Of a stretch of DNA of 64,000 nt, positions 8,102 to 17,497 are shown piece after piece. The translations under genes and the position numbers were made by a program. The DNA is from JAEUIZ01 sp046155605 (lineage in GTDB: Bacteria > Planctomycetota > Phycisphaerae > Phycisphaerales > UBA1924). Under the pieces are notes generated by a model. It had not been told where the DNA came from, made no database searches, and saw only the letters and a program-made list of their open reading frames with translations. Numbering within the stretch: the first letter of the stretch is position 1; each line of letters opens with the position of its first letter. The stretch is from assembly GCA_046155605.1 (NCBI GenBank), contig JBJXFQ010000054.1, forward strand, positions 24,717 through 88,716, in the 5' to 3' direction.

Positions 8102-10399
8102 ATGCACGACCCCGCTTCCAGTCGCCGAACGCCCCTCTCCGCACGCGGGGAGCCCAAGCAATGGCTCTTCGGTGCCTCCCTCGTTGTCGCGCTCGCCCTC
8201 ATCGCCGGCCTCCTCGCCATCGTTCTCCTCCAGGGTGCCGCCACGTTCTGGCCAAGGCCGCTCGAACTCGCCACGCTCCGCGACGGCACGCGGCTCCTCG
8301 GCATCCCCAAGATCACCGAGCCTTTCGCGCCCAACGCCGAGCAGCAGGCCCGCCTTGATGCTCTTCGCGCTGCCGGGCCTCTTCCGGACTTTGCCGCCGA
8401 CGCCGACGGCCGTCCGCTCCGCCGGCTCTATCGCGTCGCCAATCGCGAACTGGGCCAAGACCCGTTCCGCTGGCTCCCGCTCTTTGACGCCGCTTCGCTG
8501 GAGCGTCCCCGTGACGCGCTGTTCATCGAGCGCCTCGGCTGGGGTCCGTGGATCGGCACGCCAGAGGCTCTTGTCGAAGTCGAGCGCGTCACCCCGGCCG
8601 CCGGTGATCCCGATCCGCCCGCCGACACTTCAACGCCCGCTGGCCGCGTGACTCACCGCCCCGACCCTGCCGCGCCCGCCGGCACGCGCTCGTTCATGCG
8701 CACTCGGTTCCTCGCGGAAGGTGCCGACGCCGTCATCCCCGCGCTCGCCGAGGCGCTCCCCGGCCTCGCCCGCCGCCGCGCCGAGATCGAACGCATCAAT
8801 CGTGTCGAAATCGGCCACATCAACGCAAAGACTGACCGCTGGCGGCTCCGGCTGCGCGAGGCGGAACTCGAGTATGCCGAGGCTACGGCACGCCCGTCGG
8901 CGCGCCTCCCGTGGGATGCCTGGGCCGCGCTCGTGCTCATCGCGCTGGCCAGCACCGCCGCCACTGCATTTCGCCTGTTCCGTTCCTCGACCGGCCCGCC
9001 CGTCCGACGCCTCATACTCACCACCGCGATCTCCCTCTTCGCCGTCGCCGCCGTCTCCGCCTCAATCCTGGAGCGCCCGTGGGCCGCGCCCCGGGCTGAT
9101 CGGGTCTCCCTCGACGCCTTCCGAGCCCGTGCCGCCGCCGCCCAGGCCTCGCTCCAGCAAGAGTTCGACGCCCTCCGTTCCCGAGTCGCGTCGCTCGAAG
9201 CCGACAACGCACGGCTTCGACTCCTCGTCCGCGATGTCACCACGAATCGTCTCGCCCCCACGCGCCAGAGCGAGCCCGACGAGCCCCTCATGGCCGCTCA
9301 GGTCGTCCGGGTCGTCCAGCCCAACGCCCTCTCGCTCTCCGGCCGCGCCGCCGTCTACTTCTCCCGTTGGCGCGAGTTCATCGCCGACGAGCCTCGCGAG
9401 GTCAACACCGAAGGCGGCGTCTTTCCGGTCATCGTCGGCACCGTGCTGATGACCCTCCTCCTCGCGGTCGCTGTCGTACCCCTCGGCGTCATCGCGGCGC
9501 TCTACCTCCGCGAGTACGCGCGCCAAGGCCCGCTCACCAGCGCCATTCGCATCGCTATCAACAACCTCGCCGGCGTCCCGAGCATCGTCTATGGCGTCTT
9601 CGGCCTCGGCTTCTTCTGCTACTCCGTCGGTGGCTATGTTGACGCCGGACCCGCCGCGCCCGCCTCCCGCTCCGCCTGGTGGTTCATCGCCATCGTCACG
9701 ATTCTTGTCCTCCTTGCGGGCGTCGCGCTCGCCGCCATTTCGAGGCCCGTCCCCGGCACGCTCCCACAATCCGGCCATCGCTGGGCTCGCCGCCTCGCCG
9801 TCCTCGCTTGGATCGCTGCCGCGTTCGGACTCGCCGCCCTTCTCACCACCACGCCCTACTTCCGCGGGCTCTTCCGCGCGAACCTCCCCAACCCCACCTT
9901 CGGTGGCCGTGGCCTCCTCTGGGCCTCACTCACCCTCGCCCTCATGACCCTTCCCGTCGTCATCGTCGCCACCGAAGAGGCCATCGCCGCCGTCCCGCGT
10001 TCCGTCCGCGAGGGTTCCTACGGCTGCGGTGCCTCGAAATGGCAGACCATTCGCCGAATCGTCCTCCCCGGTGCCATGCCCGGAGTGCTCACCGGCATGA
10101 TCCTCGCCATGACTCGCGGCGCGGGCGAGGTCGCGCCCCTCATGCTCGTCGGCGTCCTCAAGAGCGTCTCCCAGTTACCCGTGAGCCTCGAGTTTCCCTT
10201 CCTCCACCTCAACCGCAGTTTCATGCACCTCGGTTTCCATATCTTCGACCTAGGATTCCAGAGCCCTGATTCCGATGCCGCCCGACCCCTCGTCTGGACC
10301 ACCACGCTCCTCCTGATCACCGTGGTTGTCCTGCTCAATGTCACCGCCATCACGATCCGGGGCCGCCTCCGCGCTCGCTTGCGCGGCGGAGTCTTCTAG
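8102..10399 (+). CDS. pstA: Phosphate ABC transporter permease PstA, long form
   Basis: The ATG at 8102 is two bases after the pstC stop; a TTG at 8096 overlapping that stop is an alternative. The 765-residue protein has an N-terminal membrane helix and a long soluble region (about residues 50-440) with two more helices and a coiled-coil stretch (LQQEFDALRSRVASLEADNARL). The canonical permease follows, with GVFPVIVGTVLMTLLLAVAV, NNLAGVPSIVYGVFGLGFF, EEAIAAVPRSVREGSYGCGA and MTRGAGEVAPLMLVGVLK. Ordinary PstA is about 300 residues, so more than half of this one is extra. It should pair with PstC, which is also enlarged. Confidence 0.9.
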   Translation: MHDPASSRRTPLSARGEPKQWLFGASLVVALALIAGLLAIVLLQGAATFWPRPLELATLRDGTRLLGIPKITEPFAPNAEQQARLDALRAAGPLPDFAADADGRPLRRLYRVANRELGQDPFRWLPLFDAASLERPRDALFIERLGWGPWIGTPEALVEVERVTPAAGDPDPPADTSTPAGRVTHRPDPAAPAGTRSFMRTRFLAEGADAVIPALAEALPGLARRRAEIERINRVEIGHINAKTDRWRLRLREAELEYAEATARPSARLPWDAWAALVLIALASTAATAFRLFRSSTGPPVRRLILTTAISLFAVAAVSASILERPWAAPRADRVSLDAFRARAAAAQASLQQEFDALRSRVASLEADNARLRLLVRDVTTNRLAPTRQSEPDEPLMAAQVVRVVQPNALSLSGRAAVYFSRWREFIADEPREVNTEGGVFPVIVGTVLMTLLLAVAVVPLGVIAALYLREYARQGPLTSAIRIAINNLAGVPSIVYGVFGLGFFCYSVGGYVDAGPAAPASRSAWWFIAIVTILVLLAGVALAAISRPVPGTLPQSGHRWARRLAVLAWIAAAFGLAALLTTTPYFRGLFRANLPNPTFGGRGLLWASLTLALMTLPVVIVATEEAIAAVPRSVREGSYGCGASKWQTIRRIVLPGAMPGVLTGMILAMTRGAGEVAPLMLVGVLKSVSQLPVSLEFPFLHLNRSFMHLGFHIFDLGFQSPDSDAARPLVWTTTLLLITVVVLLNVTAITIRGRLRARLRGGVF

Positions 10400-10401
10400 C
10401 G

Positions 10402-11301
10402 ATGCAGGCCCCGATGACCACGCTCCCACCCATCGATCCCGCCGCCCGCCCGCGACACGCCGCCTCTTCGCAGCGTGCCTCCATCATCGACGCCATCCGC
10501 GCGAATCAGCCCTTCGAGCCCGCCGTCCACGACCAGATCGCACGTGAAGAGCACGTCCTCCACGCTGACCGCTTCTGCCTCTGGTATTCCAAGTCGCAAG
10601 CGCTCCACTCCATTTCCCTCCACGTCCCGCGAGGCAAGATCACCGCCCTCATCGGCCCCTCCGGTTGCGGCAAGTCCACCCTCCTCCGCTCCGTCAACCG
10701 TCTCAACGATCTCATCGACGGCGTCCGCGTCGAGGGTCGCCTCGTCCTCAACGGCCAGGACCTCTACGCCCCGGATGTCGATGTCATCGACCTCCGCAAA
10801 CGCATGGGCATGGTCTTCCAGAAGCCCAACCCCTTCCCCATGTCCATCTTCGAGAACGTCGTCTATCCCCTCCGCGTCGATGGCGAGAACCGCCGCGCCG
10901 TACTCGAAGAAGCCTGCGAGCGCTCCCTCCGCGGCTCGGCCATCTGGGACGAGGTCAAGGACCGCCTCAAGCAATCCGCGCTCGGCCTCTCCGGCGGCCA
11001 GCAGCAACGCCTCTGCATCGCCCGCGCCATCGTCGCCGATCCCGAGGTACTGCTCTTGGACGAGCCCTGCTCCGCGCTCGACCCCATCGCCACGCTCCGC
11101 ATCGAGGAACTCATCCACGAGATCAGTCAGCGCTACACCGTCCTCATCGTCACCCACAACATGCAGCAGGCCGCGCGACTCTCCGATTTCACCGCGTTCA
11201 TGTACCTCGGCCGTCTCGTCGAGTTCGGCCCCACCGCCGAGATCTTCCAGCGACCGCACCTCGCCGAAACCGAGCAGTACGTCACCGGGCGATTCGGCTG
11301 A
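10402..11301 (+). CDS. pstB: Phosphate ABC transporter ATP-binding protein PstB
   Basis: The 299-residue ATPase has Walker A GPSGCGKST (85-93), the family-specific stretch GMVFQKPNPFPMSIFENVVYPL, the signature LSGGQQQR and Walker B VLLLDEPCSALDP, followed by the switch His in THNMQQA. It powers phosphate import by PstCA. An N-terminal extension of about 45 residues is longer than in enteric PstB; an alternative start at 10417 (MTTLPP) would trim it only slightly. It begins two bases after the pstA stop. No phoU follows, unlike many pst operons. Confidence 0.95.
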   Translation: MQAPMTTLPPIDPAARPRHAASSQRASIIDAIRANQPFEPAVHDQIAREEHVLHADRFCLWYSKSQALHSISLHVPRGKITALIGPSGCGKSTLLRSVNRLNDLIDGVRVEGRLVLNGQDLYAPDVDVIDLRKRMGMVFQKPNPFPMSIFENVVYPLRVDGENRRAVLEEACERSLRGSAIWDEVKDRLKQSALGLSGGQQQRLCIARAIVADPEVLLLDEPCSALDPIATLRIEELIHEISQRYTVLIVTHNMQQAARLSDFTAFMYLGRLVEFGPTAEIFQRPHLAETEQYVTGRFG

Positions 11302-11410
11302 TTCCCCTTCGTGCTTTTGTCGTGCCGCCGACTTCCCTTCGAACGCGGTGCGCTGGTCTGCTTGATTCCACCGTCTCCACCTCTCTTCATCTCTTCGTCC
11401 TTCCTCTCAT

Positions 11411-12310
11411 ATGCTCTCCCCCTTGAACGTCCTGATCCTCGCCAACACGCACTCCGGCCGCGGCAAAGCCATGGTCATCGCCACCCGCCTCGCCCAGATC
11501 GCCGGCACGCGAGACCACCACGCCCGCGTCGAACCCTTCGGCAACGGACACGATCCCGCGCGTCTCGACGACGCTGCACGCTGGTGCGACGCCCTTGCCG
11601 TCTGTGGCGGCGACGGCTCCATCCATCACGCCGCCACGCTCGCGATCCGCCACGACAAGCCCATCTACCACATCCCCATGGGCAACGAGAACCTATTCGC
11701 CCGCGAGTTCGGGATGACCAGTTCTCCGCAGGCCTTGCTCGCCGCCCTCGAAACCCGTCGCGAGCGACGCGCGGACATCGCGCAGGCCACGAACACCCCG
11801 GCGGGCGTCACCGCGGCGCACTTCCTACTCATGCTCAGCCTCGGCCCCGATTCTTCAGTCGTCGAGCGACTCCACCAGCGCCGTAACGGTCCCGTCGGCC
11901 ACCTTGCCTATTTCGCACCGATTCTCGCCGAGGCGCGCCGGCCGAGTTTCCCTCGCCTCACCGTCGTCGCCGATGGCCGCGAACTCGTCCGCGAGCAGCG
12001 AGGCTGGCTCATCGTCGCCAACTCGCGGCAATACGCGCTGCGGCTCGACCCCGCCGCGAGCGCCGACATCGCCGATGGCGTCCTCGACGTGGCCTTCATG
12101 CCCTCGACAACACTCTTCGCTGCCGTCGCGTGGGTCGTCCGCGCCAGACTTCGTCGCACGGCGGGCGCCACCTTCACACGATGCCGCCAACTCACCGTCA
12201 GCGCCGACGATGCTCCGATCCAAGTCGATGGCGAGTTTGCGGGCCGACTCTCCGGCACCCTCGAGATCGCCGTGCGCCCCGCAAGCCTGCGTGTGCTGCT
12301 GCCGCGCTGA
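11411..12310 (+). CDS. Diacylglycerol/lipid kinase family protein (DAGK catalytic domain)
   Basis: The 299-residue protein has the DAGK/sphingosine-kinase nucleotide loop AVCGGDGSIHHA, an early ANTHSGRGKA motif, and the IPMGNENLFAREFGM segment that corresponds to GTxNxLA in the family. The C-terminal half carries the DGE-containing beta domain (QVDGEFAG). It most likely phosphorylates a lipid such as diacylglycerol at the inner membrane; the exact substrate cannot be read from sequence. It follows pstB by 109 bases on the same strand, so it may be a separate unit. Confidence 0.82.
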   Translation: MLSPLNVLILANTHSGRGKAMVIATRLAQIAGTRDHHARVEPFGNGHDPARLDDAARWCDALAVCGGDGSIHHAATLAIRHDKPIYHIPMGNENLFAREFGMTSSPQALLAALETRRERRADIAQATNTPAGVTAAHFLLMLSLGPDSSVVERLHQRRNGPVGHLAYFAPILAEARRPSFPRLTVVADGRELVREQRGWLIVANSRQYALRLDPAASADIADGVLDVAFMPSTTLFAAVAWVVRARLRRTAGATFTRCRQLTVSADDAPIQVDGEFAGRLSGTLEIAVRPASLRVLLPR

Positions 12311-12323
12311 TCGAATCCGGGCG

Positions 12324-13541
12324 TCACGCTCGAAGCACTTGACCGCCGAGCACCATCGCCGCGATCGGATTCGTCCCGAACTCAAACGCCAGCGCCCGCT
12401 CATCCCTGTGATTGAGCAATATCAGGTCCGCGCGCTGCCCGACGGCGATCTGGCCGCGATCCGTGAGGCCCAGCACATGCGCGGCATTCACCGTCGCAGC
12501 GCTCATCGCCTCTGCCGGCGAAATGCCACAGTGCCGGACCGCCAGCGCGATCGCCATCGGCATCGAGGGGCACGGTGCCGAGCCGGGGTTGAAGTTCGTC
12601 GCCAGCGCCAGGATGCCCCCGGCGTCCGCGAATCGCCGCACGCGCGCGAAACGGCCGTCAAGATGCGCCCCGCACACCGGCAGGATCACGCCCGCTGTCG
12701 CCGATGCCGCGAGCAGGTCGAGATCGGCCTCCGCGGTAGCCTCCAGATGGTCCACGCTCCGCGCGCCGAGCCCGATCGCCTCACGCAGCATTCCCAGGCT
12801 GTTGAACTGATCGGTGTGGACGCGGACGGCGTGCCCGAGCGCCGCCGCGCGCGACAGCAGCCGCGTCGTCTCGTCGACGCTCCACGCGCCCGCCTCGCAG
12901 AACGCATCGACCGCGATGTCCGGAAACGCCGCGTGAACCGCCGGCAGCGTCTCCTCGATCGTTCGCTCAACAAAGCCCGTGCCGCCATCGCTCGCGTCTG
13001 TGTCCTTCGCGTGCCCGAGCAGCGCCGTCGGCACGACCGTCGGCAAGCCGGGCATCGCCCTCGCATCGTGAATCGCGCGGAGCATCTTGAGTTCCGCATC
13101 GGCCGACAGCCCGTAGCCGCTCTTGACCTCGACCGTGCCCGACCCGAGCGCGAACATACCGCCCAGCCGCTCCGCGAGCCAGCGTGTCAGCGACTCGCGC
13201 GGAGCGGCGCGCACGGCCCGGACGGTGGACATGATCCCGCCGCCGGCGCGCAGAATGTCGAGGTACGACACCCCGCGGAGTTTCATCGCCCACTCGTCGA
13301 GCCGATCGCCTGCCCAGCAGGCGTGTGTGTGGCAATCGACGAACGCGGGCAATAACACGCGGCCATCGGCGTCGATCTCGTGCTCGGCGGCGGACAGGCC
13401 TGCACCGATCGCGGTGATCCGGCCCGATGCCATCGCGACATCCGCGCCGTCGAGGACGCCGAGGTCGGCCAGCGCCGTGCCGCGCCGAGGCCGAACACCG
13501 GCGAGCGTCAGCACTCGCGCTCGGCGGATCACCAGCGTCAC
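12324..13541 (-). CDS. hutI: Imidazolonepropionase
   Basis: This 405-residue amidohydrolase has the metal-binding FVDCHTHACWAGDR near residue 73, the substrate-region motif VEVKSGYGLSADAELKMLR, and later HTDQF and the DHLEAT segment, which fit HutI. It hydrolyses 4-imidazolone-5-propanoate to N-formimidoyl-L-glutamate in histidine breakdown. The GTG start at 13541 overlaps the stop of the upstream hutG gene by four bases (GTGA), so translation is coupled. hutH and hutU are not in the window. Confidence 0.93.
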   Translation of the reverse strand: MTLVIRRARVLTLAGVRPRRGTALADLGVLDGADVAMASGRITAIGAGLSAAEHEIDADGRVLLPAFVDCHTHACWAGDRLDEWAMKLRGVSYLDILRAGGGIMSTVRAVRAAPRESLTRWLAERLGGMFALGSGTVEVKSGYGLSADAELKMLRAIHDARAMPGLPTVVPTALLGHAKDTDASDGGTGFVERTIEETLPAVHAAFPDIAVDAFCEAGAWSVDETTRLLSRAAALGHAVRVHTDQFNSLGMLREAIGLGARSVDHLEATAEADLDLLAASATAGVILPVCGAHLDGRFARVRRFADAGGILALATNFNPGSAPCPSMPMAIALAVRHCGISPAEAMSAATVNAAHVLGLTDRGQIAVGQRADLILLNHRDERALAFEFGTNPIAAMVLGGQVLRA

Positions 13542-14425
13542 CGCCGCTCTCCGAGGCCTCGCAGGAATGTCAGAAACAGATGAGCGGCGAGCCGCGCGGT
13601 CCTGCCGCCTGGATCGTGCGTCGGACAGAGTTCCATGATGTCGAAACAGCGGACGCCCGGTTCACGCGCGATCAGTCGGATGGCCTCCTCGGCCTCGCGC
13701 GGGGTCCAGCCGCAGGGGTTCATCGCGCTGACGCCCGGCGCGAACGCCGCGTCGATCACGTCAAGGTCGAAACTGACGAACAGATCGCCCAACGGCAGGT
13801 GCCAGGCCTCGTTGCCCATCTCGTCGGCCAGACGACCGCCGTTGGCGCGAAACCAGGCCATGTGCTCGTGGGCGTTGACAAGCCGCTCGATGCCAAAGGC
13901 GCGGAGCGAGCGGATGCCGCAGTCTTCGACGAGTTTGCGGAAGGGCATGCCCGAGCCGACGGTGTCGCGGACGTCGAGATGCGCGTCGAAGTAAATCCCG
14001 GCGGTGATCCGGTGTCGCTGCATGACCCCGCGGACAAAGGGGAGCGTGAGATCGTGCCCGCCGCCGATGGCGATGGGCACGAGGTTGAGCGCGGCCAGCG
14101 CGGCAGCGGCTTCGGTGATCCGGCGATGGGTCTCGATGAGCGCAGACTCGTCATCGCCGGGTGCCGGCTCGATGTCGCCGGCGTCGAAGACCTGCGGCCA
14201 TTGCCAGCCCTCGGGATGCGCGATGCCGTAGCGCGCGAGGGCGGCCCGAAAGGCGGACGGGCCGGCAGCGGCACCGGGTCGGCCGCGGTTGAGGCGCACG
14301 CCGAGATCGTCGGGCAGGCCCAGGAGCGCGGCACGACAGCCCTCCGGCGCGCGCCGGATCAGCGATGCGAAACGAGATTCGGAGATGTCTGGGGGCCATT
14401 CCCCCGGCCTCGTGTGCGGGATCAC
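13538..14425 (-). CDS. hutG: Formimidoylglutamase-like ureohydrolase (arginase family)
   Basis: The 295-residue protein shows the three manganese-binding motifs of the arginase/agmatinase fold: GGGHDLTLPF, YFDAHLDVRD and SFDLDVIDAAFAPG. Its position directly before hutI, with overlapping ends, supports N-formimidoyl-L-glutamate hydrolase over arginase or agmatinase. The reaction yields glutamate and formamide. The start is a GTG at 14425. The N-terminus LLGLPDDLGVRLNRGRPGAA matches the family's first strand and glycine-rich loop. Confidence 0.87.
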   Translation of the reverse strand: MIPHTRPGEWPPDISESRFASLIRRAPEGCRAALLGLPDDLGVRLNRGRPGAAAGPSAFRAALARYGIAHPEGWQWPQVFDAGDIEPAPGDDESALIETHRRITEAAAALAALNLVPIAIGGGHDLTLPFVRGVMQRHRITAGIYFDAHLDVRDTVGSGMPFRKLVEDCGIRSLRAFGIERLVNAHEHMAWFRANGGRLADEMGNEAWHLPLGDLFVSFDLDVIDAAFAPGVSAMNPCGWTPREAEEAIRLIAREPGVRCFDIMELCPTHDPGGRTARLAAHLFLTFLRGLGERR

Positions 14426-14461
14426 TGCAACAGCCTAGCGTGGCGGGGCAGAAACAGCGAA

Positions 14462-15412
14462 TCAAACCGATTCGGCGAGCGAAACCACCATCCCCACCGC
14501 TTCCTCCGCCGTTGGTCTGTGCGAGAGATCAATCGGCAGATAGACGCCTCGCTCATGGTCGCTGTTGAGGACGACGGCACACGGCGGGACGAGTTGGACG
14601 CCGTTCTCGGCTTTCTCGTGACCCAAAATGAACAGATTCACGCCCCAGCGTTCGACGAGGTCTTCGAGTTGCTCCGCGTCGTAGCCGCGGCCCCAGACCA
14701 TCAGATGTGCCGCGCCCTGCCGTGGTTCGTAGTCGGCCTCGGTGAGGTCGCGCGAGAGGACGGACGCATCGAAGCGGCCCATGAGCGCTGTGCCGGGGAT
14801 GGAATGGGCACACAAGATGTCGCCGCCGGGGCCGGAGACGCCGCAATCGGCACGGAGGGCGAGGGGCATGGAATAGATGAACTCGCCAATGGCGGCGCGG
14901 ACCTCGGGCGCGCGGTCGGCGTAGGCGTAATCGAGGCCTTCGTCGAAGGCCTGAACGACGCGGACGCCGTCTTTGATGATGCCGGCACCCTTCACCTGCG
15001 AGAGTTCGTGGTTGGCCAGGAGGGTATGGACGAGTTCGGGATGATCGGCCTTGAGCGCGGCGACACGGGCGAGGGCGCGAAAGGAGAAGTCCATCCCGTT
15101 GAAGAGGCGGTCAGAGTGGATGATCTCGTGGAGCACGAGGTGGGAGGGGGAAGGGACGGAGGGACGAAGGGACGGGGAGACGGAGTGGGACGAAGCAGTC
15201 GAAGGCAAGGCGTCGCCATCGAGTCCGGCCGCCTTGACGAGCCGAGCGAGGTGGAGCGGGTTGTCGTGCAGGTCGCCCGTGGCGAGGAGGCGGCCCGGCG
15301 CGGTGATGAGGTCGATCGAGCCCTTGCGGCAAGACGCAGAGCGATTGGCGTCGGTGCCGCGGCGGAACGCGGCGATGACGGCATCGGGGTCGTGGAGGTC
15401 GAGAGCGCGCAC
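14462..15412 (-). CDS. Calcineurin-like metallophosphoesterase
   Basis: The product (316 residues from a GTG start) carries the two-metal phosphoesterase set: GDLHDN near residue 46, LLANHE in place of GNHE near 120, a later CAHS, and LGHEKAENG near the C-terminus. A low-complexity SPSLRPSVPSPS stretch lies between the first two motifs. These enzymes hydrolyse phosphoester bonds in nucleotides, proteins or lipids; no specificity can be assigned. It sits 36 bases upstream of hutG on the same strand, and the next gene upstream on that strand is a Ser/Thr kinase, so a protein-phosphatase role is conceivable but unproven. Confidence 0.8.
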   Translation of the reverse strand: MRALDLHDPDAVIAAFRRGTDANRSASCRKGSIDLITAPGRLLATGDLHDNPLHLARLVKAAGLDGDALPSTASSHSVSPSLRPSVPSPSHLVLHEIIHSDRLFNGMDFSFRALARVAALKADHPELVHTLLANHELSQVKGAGIIKDGVRVVQAFDEGLDYAYADRAPEVRAAIGEFIYSMPLALRADCGVSGPGGDILCAHSIPGTALMGRFDASVLSRDLTEADYEPRQGAAHLMVWGRGYDAEQLEDLVERWGVNLFILGHEKAENGVQLVPPCAVVLNSDHERGVYLPIDLSHRPTAEEAVGMVVSLAESV

Positions 15413-15483
15413 GGGCTGGTCCTGGTCACCGATGTGGCAGCAAGGGCTGGCGGTGTGTTATCGGCCCTTCCGTGCGGCAATCG

Positions 15484-16410
15484 TCACTTCGCCGCCTTGG
15501 GTGGCGGCGGAGGGTCTTCGTCGTTGATCCGGGTCGCACCGTTGGGGTTCTCGGCGGCGCGGGCACGGAGGATGCCGAGGATCAGATTCAGGCGATCCGT
15601 GACGACGGCCATCGATTCGGGGCGCTTCTCGGGATCGACCTCGACGCACTGCATGATGAGTTCGGCGAGGCGAGGGTGGATCCGCGGGTTGAGGTCGTTG
15701 ACGGGCTTGGGCTTCTCGATGAGGTGGTCGTCGAGGGAGCCGACCAGCGCGTCGGTGCCGGCGAGTGCGGTGGGGATGTGCTTGCGCGTGAAGGTCCAAT
15801 ACATCGTCGCGCCGAGGTTGTAGATGTCGGTCTTGGGCGTGATCGCGCGGCGATGGACTTGCTCCGGCGCGATGTAGTCGGGCGTGCCTTGGATGCGCTC
15901 CTTGACCGTGCCGATCTTGCAGGACTGCCCGAGGTCGATGATCTTGGCCGTCTCGCCGGCGACCATGATGTTGTTGGGCTTCATGTCGGCGTGGACGAAG
16001 CCGCGGTCGTGCATGTGCGCGAGCGCGGAGGCGACCTGGTGGAAGATGTCAACGGCCTTGGCGAAGGTTCGCGGCGGCTGGCGCTCCTCGCTGATGCCGT
16101 CGACGTATTCCATGACGAGGAAGAGTTCCTTGGTGGTGATGAGGTTGGTCTTTTTCTTGATCAGTTTGGTGATTTTGCGGATCGAGGGATGGTCGAGGGC
16201 GGAGGCGATGCGATACTCGGCCTCGGCCTGGTCGAGGAATCGCTGGTCCTTGGGCTCGTGCTTTTCGACGTGCTTGAGGGCCCAGATGTTCTTGGACTTG
16301 GGGTCCTGTACGAGGTAAATCGTGGACGCGGCACCCTGGCCGACCTCTTTGAGGACGCGAAACCCCTCGACGCTGTCTCCGACGTTCTTCTTCTCCACCG
16401 GATCGATCAT
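15484..16410 (-). CDS. Serine/threonine protein kinase (Hanks type)
   Basis: I chose the ATG at 16410, preceded by an AGGGCGCAGG ribosome site, over an in-frame start 56 codons upstream. The 308-residue kinase domain has the glycine loop GQGAAST (25-31), the ATP lysine in ALKHV (Lys46), a catalytic loop HADMKPNN (140-147), DLG in place of DFG (159-161) and IAPEQ. The catalytic Asp and Asn are kept, so it should be active. The Arg before Asp is Ala, making it a non-RD kinase. There is no transmembrane or sensor domain; a proline-rich tail (PPPPPKAAK) ends it. Target unknown. Confidence 0.88.
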   Translation of the reverse strand: MIDPVEKKNVGDSVEGFRVLKEVGQGAASTIYLVQDPKSKNIWALKHVEKHEPKDQRFLDQAEAEYRIASALDHPSIRKITKLIKKKTNLITTKELFLVMEYVDGISEERQPPRTFAKAVDIFHQVASALAHMHDRGFVHADMKPNNIMVAGETAKIIDLGQSCKIGTVKERIQGTPDYIAPEQVHRRAITPKTDIYNLGATMYWTFTRKHIPTALAGTDALVGSLDDHLIEKPKPVNDLNPRIHPRLAELIMQCVEVDPEKRPESMAVVTDRLNLILGILRARAAENPNGATRINDEDPPPPPKAAK

Positions 16411-16674
16411 CCTGCGCCCTGGGCGCGAATCCGTGCTTTGAGGCTGCGACCAAACTCTCGGCACCAGAGCGGCACCCCGAGGGGACGGATCGTAGCCGCG
16501 AACTGAAGCCTCGCCATGTACACCCTTGAACCAAGCGCCGAGCATGAACACACCTCCCAATGCCCCGCGCAGGGGCAATAGTAGAGGCGTAAACGGCGCG
16601 GCGGACGGACGCGGAATCGGTCCGAAACCGTCAACGGATCAAGTCTGCGGCTGTTCGGGTGGTCGCTTCGGCGA

Positions 16675-17340
16675 TTACCGGGCTCGGATGAGTTGGTCAC
16701 GGAACGCCGCGGCGGGGAAGAACCGACCCGGGTCGTTCGTGTTGGCGACATCGGAGTGGCGGTAGATGCGGTCGCGGGGGATGGCGCAGCGCTGGGCGAG
16801 TTCATCGACGAGTTGTGCAAGGCGCCGAATCTGCTCATCGGTGAAGGGGCGGCGGTTGCCGTCGCCCACGAGGCAGATGCCGATGGAGTTGCGATTGAGC
16901 CAGTCGCCCTGAGGCCCGGCGGCATGGGCACCCGGGAGTTGGTCGAGCCAGCGGAAGCCGACGTGGACCTCCCCGTCGTCCAGGCCGTTGCCGTTCCCGA
17001 TGACAAAGTGGTACCCGAGGCCGTCGAGGCTGGAGGCGCGGTGCTGGGCGTCGATCGAGGCCGGAGTACCGAAGACGGATGCGGAATGATGGATGACGAT
17101 CGCCTGCCACTTGGTGGGCTGGAAGGGAGCGCGGGTGCTGAAGATGGATTCGACGGTCGAAGGACCCGCGGCCGAGACCAGCGCGGGAAGCGCGATGCCG
17201 TCGAGGCGCGGGGCCGGTCCGCCTTGGAGCGCCCAGAAGAGACCGCCCACGGCGGTCATGCAGCCGAACAGCGATCCCCAGACGGCGCGGACGCGCTTGG
17301 GATTTGGAGGCGGCTTGGAGCGTGAGCGGGTTCGTGACAT
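16675..17340 (-). CDS. N-acetylmuramoyl-L-alanine amidase (Amidase_2/PGRP fold), membrane-anchored
   Basis: The 221-residue protein (ATG at 17340; an upstream in-frame start would add 36 unlikely residues) has a basic N-terminus and one membrane helix (about 18-38). A zinc amidase domain of the T7-lysozyme/AmpD type follows, with VIHHSAS (His84/85), LGYHFVIGNGNG, NRNSIGICLVGDGN and IYRHSDVANTNDPG. It should cleave the bond between N-acetylmuramate and L-alanine in peptidoglycan, outside the cytoplasmic membrane. It is a single-gene unit with 264 bases of gene-free sequence after it. Confidence 0.85.
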   Translation of the reverse strand: MSRTRSRSKPPPNPKRVRAVWGSLFGCMTAVGGLFWALQGGPAPRLDGIALPALVSAAGPSTVESIFSTRAPFQPTKWQAIVIHHSASVFGTPASIDAQHRASSLDGLGYHFVIGNGNGLDDGEVHVGFRWLDQLPGAHAAGPQGDWLNRNSIGICLVGDGNRRPFTDEQIRRLAQLVDELAQRCAIPRDRIYRHSDVANTNDPGRFFPAAAFRDQLIRAR

Positions 17341-17497
17341 CGAGGAAAGGCCCTTGCCGAGGTGTCCGCTAGAGAGATCGGAGAAACACGGGATATTCCT
17401 TGTCAATTCGTGCGGACGGCGAGGGGCACCGGGATTGAAGCGCGTCAAAGGTGTGCGTTCGGCGGTTATGAGGACGAGTCAACTGAAGCCGGTTGGA

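Noticed and set aside
13427..15823. 798-residue plus-strand frame opposite hutI, hutG and the phosphoesterase
   Set aside because: It crosses three real opposite-strand genes and shows only composition-driven residues.
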